Assembly (NCBI GenBank): GCA_018401435.1 | Contig: JAGYJW010000042.1 | Location: forward strand, 1-57,418 | Source of the DNA: Deltaproteobacteria bacterium | GTDB lineage: Bacteria; Myxococcota_A; UBA796; UBA2385 | Reading direction: 5' to 3' | DNA length: 57,418 bases | In this document: positions 1 to 8,320 of the stretch, in pieces | Layout: every line of letters begins with the position of its first letter | Position numbering within the stretch: the first letter of the stretch is position 1 | Notes under the pieces: generated by a model | Databases searched by the model: none | What the model was told of the DNA's origin: nothing | Seen by the model: the letters and a program-made list of their open reading frames with translations, nothing else | Made by a program: the position numbers and the translations under genes

Positions 1-1
1 T

Positions 2-1705
2 CCCCAACGCGACGCCTACCTGGCCCGCCACCGGGCGGCCGCCTTGCAGGACCGCTACAGCCCCGCCCGACGCGACCAGAGCCTGGCCGGGCTGCGGGGG
101 GTGCGCCGGGACGCCGCCGCCCACCTGCTGGCCCGAATCGACGCCGAATATGTGGTGGACGTGCCCTGGGACCGCGCCATCGCGGGCGGACAAAGCGCGC
201 TCTCTGCCTTATCTGCCGGCGCTGGCCCCCAGCAGGCCTGGCCGGGCCTCCTGGGCCTGGACTGGCAGCCAGCCCTGTTGCCGGTGGGGGGCCTGGACGG
301 GGCGCTGGCGGTCCTGGACGCCGACCTGGCCCTGGCCCAGAGCGGCGGCCTGCCCGCCGAGGTGGTGGTGGACACCTGGGTGGAGGGGGCCCTGGGCGCC
401 CTGGACCCCTGGACCCGGGCGGTCTGGCCCGCCGAGATCGCGTCCTGGACAGCTCACCACGCTGGCGTGAGCGTGGGCGTGGGGCTGGATCTCGACCTCA
501 CGCCCGGGGGTGCGGTGCGGGTGCTGCGCCCCCAGCCCGACTCGCCGGCCTGGGCAGCCAACCTCCACCAGGACGACGTGCTGGTGCGCATCTCCGACGA
601 GCGCGGCGAGATCGAGCTGCCCGCCCTCGATCCCGAGCAGCGTTTGGAGGTGGCCGAGGCCATGTTGGCTGGCGAGCCCGGCAGCGAGGTGGGCATCCGC
701 CTGCAGCGGGGCGACCAGACCCAGGACCTGCAGCTGACGCGGGCCAGCGTGCGCCAGGTGACCGTCGAGGGCTACCGGCGGGGGCCCGACAACGCCTGGG
801 ACCCCTGGCTGTCGGCCGAAGACGGGCTGGCCTGGGTGCGCATCCAGAGCTTCCGCGACTTCACCGAGCCCGCCTTCGACGCCCTGTTGGAGGACCACCT
901 GGACGGCATTCAGGGCATGGTCCTCGACCTGCGCGGCAACCCCGGCGGCGACGTCAACGCCGCGGTGCAGATCGGCGACCGCTTCGTGGCCGAGGGCCTG
1001 CTGGCCCAGCTGGCCGGGCGGGTGGCCCCCGACACCGGCCCCGACATCGACCCCGAGACCGGCAAGCGGCTGATCCCCTGGAATGAGGCCGTGCCGGGCC
1101 ACGCGCTGGAGGGCCTGCCCCTGGTGGTGCTGGTAGATGAAGACACGGCGTCGGCGGCCGAGATCCTGGCGGGCCTGCTGCAGGAGCGCGCCGGCGCCTT
1201 GATCGTGGGCGAGCCCACCTGGGGCAAGGGGCTGGCCCAGGCCCTGCGCACCGACCTGGAGCAGGGCTATGCGGTGCAATTCACCAACCAGGTCTGGGCC
1301 CTGCCCAGCGGCCGGCGCCTCTCCCGAGAGATCGGCGGCGGAGGCGGCATTCAGCCCGACTGGGTGGAGAAGGTCGGTCCCGGCGAGGCCTTCCACATCG
1401 GCCTGCAGATCAAGGAGCGGGTGGCCCTGGTGGCCCACGCAGACGGCAGCCCGATGCGCCGTCTCGACACCCGGAAGAAGGACAGCCTGCCCCCCCTGAG
1501 CGAGGACCCGGCGGCCGGTGGCCGAGTGCTGCTGCGGGCCGAGATCGCCGCCGCGCGGCCCGCGACCTGCTCCTCGTCCTGCTCCTCGACCTGCTCCTCG
1601 ACCTGCTCCTCCGACCTCTTCGTCCTTTCATTCCGCGCATCAGCATGTCCATGGCCAGCCGGGGCTGCAGCTTGCCCGCCGCGATGGCGGCGACGGCCTG
1701 GGTGA
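2..1705 (+). CDS. S41 (C-terminal processing) family peptidase, 5'-partial
   Basis: The frame is open through the left edge, so the true start lies outside the window. A PDZ-like region (residues about 165-245 counted from the TTG at 44) precedes a tail-specific protease domain. That domain contains LRGNPGG, the nucleophile region DEDTASAAE and the general-base region GEPTWGKG, so the Ser/Lys dyad of family S41 is present. Such enzymes are normally exported and cleave C-termini of envelope proteins; the signal peptide would be outside the window. From about 1555 the translation turns into a low-complexity Cys/Ser run over a 12-bp repeat and then runs antisense into the GpsA-like gene. The annotated 3' end may therefore be off-frame, and the real stop is uncertain. 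Confidence 0.85.
   Translation, partial: PQRDAYLARHRAAALQDRYSPARRDQSLAGLRGVRRDAAAHLLARIDAEYVVDVPWDRAIAGGQSALSALSAGAGPQQAWPGLLGLDWQPALLPVGGLDGALAVLDADLALAQSGGLPAEVVVDTWVEGALGALDPWTRAVWPAEIASWTAHHAGVSVGVGLDLDLTPGGAVRVLRPQPDSPAWAANLHQDDVLVRISDERGEIELPALDPEQRLEVAEAMLAGEPGSEVGIRLQRGDQTQDLQLTRASVRQVTVEGYRRGPDNAWDPWLSAEDGLAWVRIQSFRDFTEPAFDALLEDHLDGIQGMVLDLRGNPGGDVNAAVQIGDRFVAEGLLAQLAGRVAPDTGPDIDPETGKRLIPWNEAVPGHALEGLPLVVLVDEDTASAAEILAGLLQERAGALIVGEPTWGKGLAQALRTDLEQGYAVQFTNQVWALPSGRRLSREIGGGGGIQPDWVEKVGPGEAFHIGLQIKERVALVAHADGSPMRRLDTRKKDSLPPLSEDPAAGGRVLLRAEIAAARPATCSSSCSSTCSSTCSSDLFVLSFRASACPWPAGAAACPPRWRRRPG
1567..1615. repeat. Tandem 12-bp repeat at convergent gene ends
   Basis: About four copies of a 12-base unit close to CCTGCTCCTCGA, the last one imperfect, lie where the S41 peptidase and the GpsA-like gene converge. 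All six frames stay open across it. It encodes Cys-Ser runs on the plus strand and Arg-Ser or Glu-Glu-Gln runs on the minus strand, so neither gene's C-terminus can be fixed from the sequence alone. Confidence 0.7.
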
Positions 1706-2505
1706 GCGGCATCTCGACGCCGCTGCGCGCCGCCAGGGACAAGATGGCCGAGGAAGCCTCCAGGACGGCCGGCCCGGGCGCGTTGCCCGCCACGATTCGC
1801 CGCCGGCTTTGTAGCCGGGGTGGTCGGGGTGGCTGGCCGCCGCCACCAGGCGCCCACCCCGGCCAGGCCGGCGAAGGTGCGGTCCTTGGCGCCCAGGGCG
1901 GCGCCCAGGCGGCGGGCCTCGGCCAGGCCCCGGGTGATGACCACGCCGCGCACCCCCACCCCGAAGGCCAGGGCGTCGGTCACGCCCACGGCCACCGCCA
2001 AGGCGCTGACCACCGCGCCCGAAAGCTCCACCCCCAGCAGATCGTCGCTGGTATAGACCCGGCAGATGGCCGAATGCAGGGCCTGCTGGGCCACCAGGCA
2101 GACCTCGTCATAGGCGCTGGCCGCCACCAGGGCGCTGGGCCGCCGCGCCACCACCTCGGCGGCCAGGGCGGGGCCCGACAGGGCGCCCACCCGCAGGGCG
2201 GCGCTCTCTTCCAGCACCACCTGGCTCAGGAAGCGCCCGGTGCCGGGCTCGAGGCCGCGGGCGGCGATGACCACCCGGTGTTGTGGGCCGGGCCGCATCT
2301 GCTGGACCACCTCGCGCACCGCGGAGGGCGGCACGGCAATCAGCAGCAGGTCGCACTCGCGGGCCAGGGCGCCCAGGTTGGGCGTACCCGGAAAGCCTCG
2401 GGCGGGCTTGCCCCGGTAGCCCACCCGGGGCTGGTGACCGGCCTCGGCGACCAGGGTGGCGAGGGCCCGCCCCCAATCTCCACTTCCGACAATTCCGACC
2501 TGCAT
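1629..2505 (-). CDS. Degenerate, frameshifted GpsA-like glycerol-3-phosphate dehydrogenase
   Basis: The ATG at 2505 opens with a Rossmann motif (GIVGSGDWGRALA), followed by GpsA-family landmarks CDLLLIAVP, ITRGLAEARRLG and FAGLAGVG. Two one-base shifts (near 1845-1860 and 1799-1806) must be corrected to join the C-terminal piece ending LQPRLAMDMLMRGM; the stop is unresolved. Canonical GpsA uses glycerol-3-phosphate and NAD(P) to feed phospholipid synthesis. Here the conserved KG is ARG, the catalytic ALKN is AVVS and the NAK motif is GVR, so normal catalysis is doubtful. It lies 22 bp downstream of a PlsB-like acyltransferase on the same strand, which fits a glycerolipid context. It may be a divergent paralogue or a decaying gene; the frameshifts could also be sequence errors. 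Confidence 0.65.
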
Positions 2506-2527
2506 GGTGCTGCTCGCTTTCCGAGGT

Positions 2528-4147
2528 TCAGGAGGCAGGGGCCCACTGGGCGGCCGCTTCGAAGCCAAAGCCGCTGAGCCGGTTTCCGTAGTAGAGGCTC
2601 AGCCGGCTGTCCACAAGCACCTGGCTGGCCCCAGCAAGCTCCAGGGCCGGGCGGCTGTGAAAGCGGCTGAAGTGGTGCAGGGCGAGGTCCAGCACCGCCT
2701 CGGCGGGGCTCTGGTGGCCCTGGGGCGTGGGCAAGGCGCAGCGGATGCGGCCCGCGGCCACCGCGATCTCCAGCTGCTCCAAGACCGCGCCAATGGCCGA
2801 CAGCAGCTCATTCCGGGGCAGGCGGCGCTCGTCGGGCCCCAAGAAGACCAGCTGCCAGGTGCCCCTGCGGGGGTGCCGCCGCGCGAGCTGGTTCCAGGCA
2901 GCAAAGGCGGCGATATGGGTCACCAGGGCGACGGTGTCCCGGTGCCAGGCGCGCACGATGGCCTGGGCGAGCTGCTCGGTGTAGACCCGGTCGCGCTGGG
3001 CATCGCGGACCACCTCTCCGTCGCGATTGGTGACATAGCGGCGCCGATCGATGACCGCCCCCGAGGGGTCCAGGCTGCGGCCCTCGCCATCGACCGGGTT
3101 GCCCATCAGGTCCAGGGGCGACCCCAACCAGACATGGGCGCTGGCATCGAGGTTGAGCACGCGGCTGGCAAAGCTGGCCACCGTCCGGGGCTGGCTGAAC
3201 TCGTCGTCGGAGATGATGTAGCGGGCGCGCCCCTCGTCCTTGAGCGCGTCTTCGATCAGGGTCTCGGCCTCCAGCACCAGGGCGAAGTTCAGCGTGCAGG
3301 GCACGACCAGGATCTCGGGCTGATCGCGGCCAGTCTCCAAGCCCTCTTGCCAGGCCTCCAGGCCGGTGCCCAGCAGCCCCTTCTTGACCTTCTTCTCGAC
3401 CATGCCCGACCGGGCGCGGGTGCCACCAGGAAAGAACAAGGAGTGGCAGCGCCGGCCCAGCGCGTCCACAGAGTAGGCCTTCAACGTCTCTTTGTAGAGA
3501 TTGTGCCGCTTGCGGCGGTCCACGGTATAGGCGCCCAGCCGCGCCATGAAGAAGCCCATCAACCGGTTGCCGAAGAGGTTGAGCCCGGCCCCATAGATGA
3601 AGGGCGGCAGGCCGGCGTGGTGCAGCGCGTAGCCCAGGATGGGGCTGTCGAGGTTGCTGAGGTGGGTGGGCGCCAGGATCAGGGTGTGGCTGCGCGAGAG
3701 CCGGCGAAGACCCTCCAGATCTCCCCCCACCTCGATGCGGCTGCCGGGATCGAAGTCCGCCCCCAGCAGGTCTGCGGGGTGGGCAGCGGTGAGCAGCCGG
3801 GTCAGCGCGCCGGGCAGGATGTTGGCGGCCACCTTGTGGGTGCGACTGGAGAAGCGGTTGTGGATCTCGTGGGCGTAGCGGTCCACCAGGCCCAGCAAGG
3901 CAGCCTGCACCTCGGCGCGGGCCCCATGCACCGCCCGGGCGGCCGCTTCGATGGCGCGCTGTTCGGCCCGGTCGTCGTCGTTGAGCTTGTCCCGGTCCTC
4001 GGCGAAGCGGCGGCGCTCCAGGTAGACCGCATCGGCCAGCAGGGCCGCGACCGCCTCGTCACCGAGGGCGTCGAGCTGGTGGGCGATGCGCCGCTGCAAG
4101 GACAGCGAGACCTGATCGTCGGTGGGCGAGTCGTGAATGCCGGGCAC
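2528..4147 (-). CDS. PlsB-type 1-acyl-sn-glycerol-3-phosphate acyltransferase-like protein
   Basis: Cytoplasmic or membrane-associated acyltransferase expected to acylate glycerol-3-phosphate or a lysolipid in phospholipid synthesis. The GTG start at 4147 is chosen because GGAGGG sits just upstream; the frame extends further but would overlap the promoter of the divergent gene. The protein is about 540 aa. Acyltransferase block I is seen as THLSNLDS (HX4D), block II around GAGLNLFGN and MGFFMARLGAYTVDRR, block III as FFPGGTRARSG, and block IV as LVVPCTLNF. The length is closer to PlsB/DHAPAT-type enzymes than to the short PlsC. It precedes the GpsA-like gene in the same direction. Confidence 0.8.
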   Translation of the reverse strand: MPGIHDSPTDDQVSLSLQRRIAHQLDALGDEAVAALLADAVYLERRRFAEDRDKLNDDDRAEQRAIEAAARAVHGARAEVQAALLGLVDRYAHEIHNRFSSRTHKVAANILPGALTRLLTAAHPADLLGADFDPGSRIEVGGDLEGLRRLSRSHTLILAPTHLSNLDSPILGYALHHAGLPPFIYGAGLNLFGNRLMGFFMARLGAYTVDRRKRHNLYKETLKAYSVDALGRRCHSLFFPGGTRARSGMVEKKVKKGLLGTGLEAWQEGLETGRDQPEILVVPCTLNFALVLEAETLIEDALKDEGRARYIISDDEFSQPRTVASFASRVLNLDASAHVWLGSPLDLMGNPVDGEGRSLDPSGAVIDRRRYVTNRDGEVVRDAQRDRVYTEQLAQAIVRAWHRDTVALVTHIAAFAAWNQLARRHPRRGTWQLVFLGPDERRLPRNELLSAIGAVLEQLEIAVAAGRIRCALPTPQGHQSPAEAVLDLALHHFSRFHSRPALELAGASQVLVDSRLSLYYGNRLSGFGFEAAAQWAPAS

Positions 4148-4244
4148 GGTCCCTCCAAGGGGGGCGCCCAGTCTACCGCGAAGGGGCGCGCCGCCGGTCC
4201 TGCGCGGCCGGTGTCTCGGAGGGTCATCGCGAAGGCACAACGCC

Positions 4245-4271
4245 TTGACATGTCCATGGCATATGTAAGAT
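4245..4271 (+). promoter_or_regulatory. Candidate sigma70-type promoter for the secreted protein gene
   Basis: A perfect TTGACA at 4245-4250 is followed after 15 bp by TAAGAT at 4266-4271. The start codon used below is at 4312, with an SD in between. The 15-bp spacer is short, so this remains a candidate. Confidence 0.45.
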
Positions 4272-4311
4272 GCTGCACGAAGTTCCCCAAACTCCCTCGG
4301 AGGAAGCTGCA

Positions 4312-4905
4312 ATGTCCCTTTCCATCGTCCGCACCCTCGCCCCCCTCTCGGCCCTCGCCGCCCTCAGCCTCCTGTCGGTGGACGCAAATGCCGCCGGCAT
4401 CGGCTTCACCCACCAGCAGGGCATGCAGTACGAGACCCGCGGCTGGCAGAACTACAGCGGGCTGCACCAGCTCCCCACCCTCGACATCCGCACCGACGGC
4501 GTCGTCATCCAGATTGATGCGCTCGAGACCATCGCCGCCATCACCAACAAGGAGACCGACGCCAACGGTGACGAGAAGAACTCGGTGCACCTGGGCGTGG
4601 GCGTCTACGCCACCGTCGCCAAGAAGCCGGTCAAGGGCGACAAGGACGGCGGGGACATCGTCGGCGTGATGCAGCCCGGCGGCCAGCTGACCATCGACAC
4701 CAACACCGGCTTTGATCCTTCGCATTTCGCGCTTCTGGGCGGCCTGCGCATGGGGGCCCAGGCCAGCAAGGGCATGGGCTTCGGCATGTATGTCATCCCG
4801 CAGCTGGGCGTGGCCAGCGCCCCCGACCTCAAGGACGACCCCTCCAAGAACACCATCGGCCTCGCGGTCGGCGGCCAGTTCCAGGTCAGCGTCTGGATCA
4901 AGTGA
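4312..4905 (+). CDS. Small secreted (periplasmic or outer-membrane) protein, unknown function
   Basis: The ATG at 4312 follows a good SD (GGAGGA) and starts a clear signal peptide with a hydrophobic core (LAPLSALAALSLL) and an ANA-A cleavage site. An upstream in-frame ATG at 4270 overlaps the candidate promoter and is rejected. The mature part is about 170 aa, rich in Gly, Asp, Thr and Val, without Cys, and alternates polar and hydrophobic residues as in a small beta protein; it ends GQFQVSVWIK. An outer-membrane barrel is possible but not shown. No family is recognised. It converges on uup, with 22 bp between the ends. Confidence 0.75.
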   Translation: MSLSIVRTLAPLSALAALSLLSVDANAAGIGFTHQQGMQYETRGWQNYSGLHQLPTLDIRTDGVVIQIDALETIAAITNKETDANGDEKNSVHLGVGVYATVAKKPVKGDKDGGDIVGVMQPGGQLTIDTNTGFDPSHFALLGGLRMGAQASKGMGFGMYVIPQLGVASAPDLKDDPSKNTIGLAVGGQFQVSVWIK

Positions 4906-4927
4906 TGCGGCGGAGCGCGCGGACCCT

Positions 4928-6784
4928 TCAGCCCGCCCGCTCCTCCAGCTCGGCCCAGCGCTCGTAGAGGGCCTCGATTTCGGCCGGCAGGGCTTCGGCC
5001 CGCCGGCTGACCTCAATTGCCTGCTCTCCGCCGCCTTCGTAGAGGCTGGGGTCGGAGAGCTGGGTGTGCAGGCGCTCCAGCTCGCCTTCGAGGGCCTCGA
5101 TGCGGGCGGGCAGGGCCTCGAATTCCTGGCGTTCTTTGTAGCTGAGCTTCTTGTTGCGCTCGCTGGATGCGGCGCGGGTGGCAGCCGGCGCGGGTGCGGG
5201 GGCCGCGGCCGCCGCGGCGGCCTCCCGGGCCTTGAGGGCGGCCGTGTGCTGCTGGCGGCTGGCATAGGCCACCACCTGGCCCTCGCCTTCAAAGGCCAGG
5301 ACGCCGGTGCAGACACGGTCCAGAAATGCCCGGTCGTGGGTGACCACAACCGCCGCGCCTTCGTACTCCAGCAGCGCGCTCTCGAGGATGCGCAGGGTCA
5401 TCAGGTCCAGGTCGTTGGTGGGCTCGTCCAGCAGCAGCAGGTTGGCGCCATGCAGCACCAGGCGGGCCAGCAGCAGCCGGGCGCGCTCGCCACCGGACAG
5501 GGCGCGGCACTTCTGGTCGAAGATCTCGCGCGGGAACTGGAAGCGCTCCAGGAAGCTGGCGACGTGCACGGGCTTGTCGTTGACGAAGACGTGGTCGTTG
5601 CCATCTCCCGCCGCCTCCCAGACCGTCTGGTCGAGATCCAGGCCGGTGCGGTGCTGGTCCAGCACGGCGGCGGACAGGCGCGGGGCCCGCACCAGCTCGC
5701 CGGCCTGGGGCTGCAGCTCGCCCGCGAGGATGCGCAGCAGCGTGCTCTTGCCGGCGCCGTTGGGGCCCAGGATGCCCAGGCGCTCGCCGGGGCGCAGGAC
5801 CAGGTCCAGCCCCCGCATCAGGGTGCGCCCGCCAAAGCCCATCTTGAGCCCGCGGGCCTCCAGCAGCGGGCCACTGCGGGTGCTGGTGGGCTTCAACTCC
5901 AGGTCGAAGTCGGAGCGCCGCAGCAGGGCCCGCTGGTCGCGCAGGGCATCCAGGCGCAGCAGCCGCGCCTTCTGCTTGGTGGAGCGGGCCGCCGGCGACC
6001 GAGCCGCCCACGCCGCCTCCTGCTCAATCAGCGCCAGACGCTTGTCTTCGGCCTTTTCCAGCCGCGCCTGTCTCTCGGCCCGGCTGATCAAATAGTCGGT
6101 GTAGGAGCCCTCGTAGGCCACCGTCTCGCCATCTTCGATCTCGACGATGCGCGTGGCCACCGACTCCAGCAGGTAGCGGTCGTGGGTGACCAGCAGCACG
6201 CCGCCCCGCCAGGAGGCCAGCAGCCCCTCCAGCCACTCGCAGGTGTCGGCGTCCAGGTGGTTGGTGGGCTCGTCCAGCATGAGCAGATCGGGCTGCTCCA
6301 GCAGCACCCGGGCCAGGGCGATGCGCCGCTTCTCTCCGCCGGAGAGCCGCTCCAGCCGGGCATCCCCCGGCGGGGTGCCCAGGCGCTGCATCATGCCGGC
6401 CACCTTGTGGGCCACCGACCAGCCCTCGCGGTCCAGCCGCTCCTGCAAGGTGGCGGCGGCGCCCAGGTCCTGGCGATCCAAGGCGGCGTGGTAGTCGGCC
6501 AGCAGCCGGGCGTGCCAGCCCACCGCCTCGTCCAGGGACTCTTGCACCGTCTGCCCCGGCAGATCGGGGATCTGCTCCAGCAGGCCCTGGGTGCCCACCC
6601 GGTCCAGCCGCCCGTGGTCCTGGGGCATCTTGCCGGAGAGGATGCGCAGCAGCGTGCTCTTGCCGCTGCCGTTGACCCCGACCAGGCCCACCCGGTCGCC
6701 CGGGCCGATGGTGAGGGTGGCGCCGCGCAGCACGTGGCGGTCACCAAAGGACTTCTCGATGTCAGCGGCGTGGAGCAGGTGCAT
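4928..6784 (-). CDS. uup: ABC-F family ATPase, Uup-like
   Basis: A soluble 618-aa protein with two ABC cassettes and no membrane segments. Cassette 1 has Walker A GVNGSGKST, signature LSGGEKRR and Walker B LLMLDEPTNHLD. Cassette 2 has GPNGAGKST, LSGGERAR and LLLLDEPTNDLD. Between them lies the ABC-F linker region. After an Ala/Pro-rich tether, the last about 90 residues are a coiled coil typical of the Uup DNA/ribosome-binding tail (KKLSYKERQEFEALPARIEA). ABC-F proteins act on ribosomes or nucleic acids rather than in transport. A GATAGT element lies 8 bp upstream of the ATG and no convincing SD is seen, so the gene may have its own start with a very short leader. Confidence 0.92.
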   Translation of the reverse strand: MHLLHAADIEKSFGDRHVLRGATLTIGPGDRVGLVGVNGSGKSTLLRILSGKMPQDHGRLDRVGTQGLLEQIPDLPGQTVQESLDEAVGWHARLLADYHAALDRQDLGAAATLQERLDREGWSVAHKVAGMMQRLGTPPGDARLERLSGGEKRRIALARVLLEQPDLLMLDEPTNHLDADTCEWLEGLLASWRGGVLLVTHDRYLLESVATRIVEIEDGETVAYEGSYTDYLISRAERQARLEKAEDKRLALIEQEAAWAARSPAARSTKQKARLLRLDALRDQRALLRRSDFDLELKPTSTRSGPLLEARGLKMGFGGRTLMRGLDLVLRPGERLGILGPNGAGKSTLLRILAGELQPQAGELVRAPRLSAAVLDQHRTGLDLDQTVWEAAGDGNDHVFVNDKPVHVASFLERFQFPREIFDQKCRALSGGERARLLLARLVLHGANLLLLDEPTNDLDLMTLRILESALLEYEGAAVVVTHDRAFLDRVCTGVLAFEGEGQVVAYASRQQHTAALKAREAAAAAAAPAPAPAATRAASSERNKKLSYKERQEFEALPARIEALEGELERLHTQLSDPSLYEGGGEQAIEVSRRAEALPAEIEALYERWAELEERAG

Positions 6785-6792
6785 CGCCGCGG

Positions 6793-6798
6793 ACTATC
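6793..6798 (-). promoter_or_regulatory. Candidate -10 element upstream of uup
   Basis: GATAGT on the minus strand, 8 bp before the uup ATG. It matches a G[AT]TAG[CG]-like element found before several other genes here. No convincing -35 is visible. Confidence 0.3.
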
Positions 6799-6809
6799 CC
6801 GCCGGCGGC

Positions 6810-8315
6810 TTAGCGCCGCGAACCGCGCAGGTCGCCTTCGGCCCCCCCGCGCGCCTCCGAGCCCCGGCTGCCCAGGCGAATGCCGCGCCAGACATCGGGA
6901 TGAAGCAGGGCGACCACGGTGAGGATCTCCAGCCGGCCAATCCACATGGCCACCGTCAGCACGATCTTTTCGGCTGCCGAGAAGGCCGCGAAGTTGCCCA
7001 TGGGGCCCACCGCGTCAAAGCCCGGACCGATGTTGCCCAGACAGGCGACAGATGCCGTGAACGCGGTCACCATGGGCGTTCCCATCCAGACCAGCAGCAG
7101 GCCGAGCGTAAAGTAGCCACCGATATAGAGCACTGCGAGGGCGAAGACGGCGCGAATGACGGGATCGGGCACGGCGCGCCCTTTGTAGCGCAGGGGAATC
7201 ACGGCGCGGGGGTGCAGGGTCTGGCGCAGCTCGCGCAGCAGGTGGCGCCCCACGAGCAGGTGGCGGACCACCTTGGGCCCCCCCGCCGCCGAGCCCGCGC
7301 AGCCGCCCACCACCATCACCAGCAGCAGCACCATCTTGGCGGAGTCCGACCACAGGTTGTAGTCGGTGCTGGCAAAGCCGGTGCTCGAGATCAGGCTGCT
7401 GATCTGGAAGAAGGCCGCCCGCAGCGCGGGCTCGTCGGGCAGGCCGCCGGCCAGGATGGCGGCCAGCAGCAGCGACGTGGCGAGGGTCACGCCCGCATAC
7501 ATGACGAACTCTTCGTCCTTGAAGAAGCCCAGGGGCGCGCTGCCCGTAAAGACCTTGTATTGCAGGGGAAAGCTGGCCCCCGCCAGGAACATGAAGAGCA
7601 CCAGCACCCATTCGACCGAGGGGTTGTGGTAGCCCGCGATGCTGGCGCCATTGGGCGAGAAGCCGCCAGCGGCCAGGGTCGTGAAGGCGTGAACCACCGC
7701 CTCGTACAGGGGCATGCCCGACAGCATCAGGCCCGCGGCGCAGGCGACGGTCAGGGCGACATAGAGCACCCAGAGCTTGCTGGCCCCCTTGCGGATCTGC
7801 GGGCTCACATCCTCGCCCGGCGCCGAGGAAGACTCGGCGAAAAACAGCTGTCGGCCGGCAATCCCGATGCGCGGCAGGATCACGACGAAGAGGGCGATGA
7901 CGCCCAGGCCGCCAAACCACTGGGTCATCGCCCGCCACAGAAAGAAGCTGCGGTCATAGAGCGAGAAGTCCGCCAGGATGGTCGCACCGGTGGTGGTGAG
8001 CCCGCTCATGGCCTCAAAGATCGCAGCGTCAAAGGGCAGGCCGGCGAAGAGGTAGGGGATGGCCGCGACCAGGGCCACCACCAGCCAGGTGCCCGCGACC
8101 ACGGCCATCGCCTCGGCCCGGTGAAAGAGCCGCGGGCGCTGGTAGCGCCAGGCCAGAACGCTGCCGATCAGCCCGCCCAGCGCGCCCGAGACCCCGAAGC
8201 TCAAGAAGGAGCGCCAGGTGCCATCCGCGGCGGCGAGCAGGGCCGGCGCGAGGAGTGACAGGCTGAAGAGCCGCAGCAGCTGCCCGATCACGCCCAAGAC
8301 CAGCAGGAGGCGCAT
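6810..8315 (-). CDS. trkH: TrkH-family potassium uptake membrane subunit
   Basis: A 501-aa multi-pass inner-membrane protein whose four pore-loop signatures can be read in order: LTTTGATI, LAAGGFS, SSTGFAS and NIGPG. The conserved GG in TQWFGGLGVIALFVVILPRI is also present. It is the translocating subunit of Trk K+ uptake, gated by TrkA. The start lies 5 bp after the stop of trkA in the same direction, so the two form a two-gene unit. The C-terminus is charged and Arg/Gly-rich. Confidence 0.93.
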   Translation of the reverse strand: MRLLLVLGVIGQLLRLFSLSLLAPALLAAADGTWRSFLSFGVSGALGGLIGSVLAWRYQRPRLFHRAEAMAVVAGTWLVVALVAAIPYLFAGLPFDAAIFEAMSGLTTTGATILADFSLYDRSFFLWRAMTQWFGGLGVIALFVVILPRIGIAGRQLFFAESSSAPGEDVSPQIRKGASKLWVLYVALTVACAAGLMLSGMPLYEAVVHAFTTLAAGGFSPNGASIAGYHNPSVEWVLVLFMFLAGASFPLQYKVFTGSAPLGFFKDEEFVMYAGVTLATSLLLAAILAGGLPDEPALRAAFFQISSLISSTGFASTDYNLWSDSAKMVLLLVMVVGGCAGSAAGGPKVVRHLLVGRHLLRELRQTLHPRAVIPLRYKGRAVPDPVIRAVFALAVLYIGGYFTLGLLLVWMGTPMVTAFTASVACLGNIGPGFDAVGPMGNFAAFSAAEKIVLTVAMWIGRLEILTVVALLHPDVWRGIRLGSRGSEARGGAEGDLRGSRR

Positions 8316-8320
8316 GCCCG

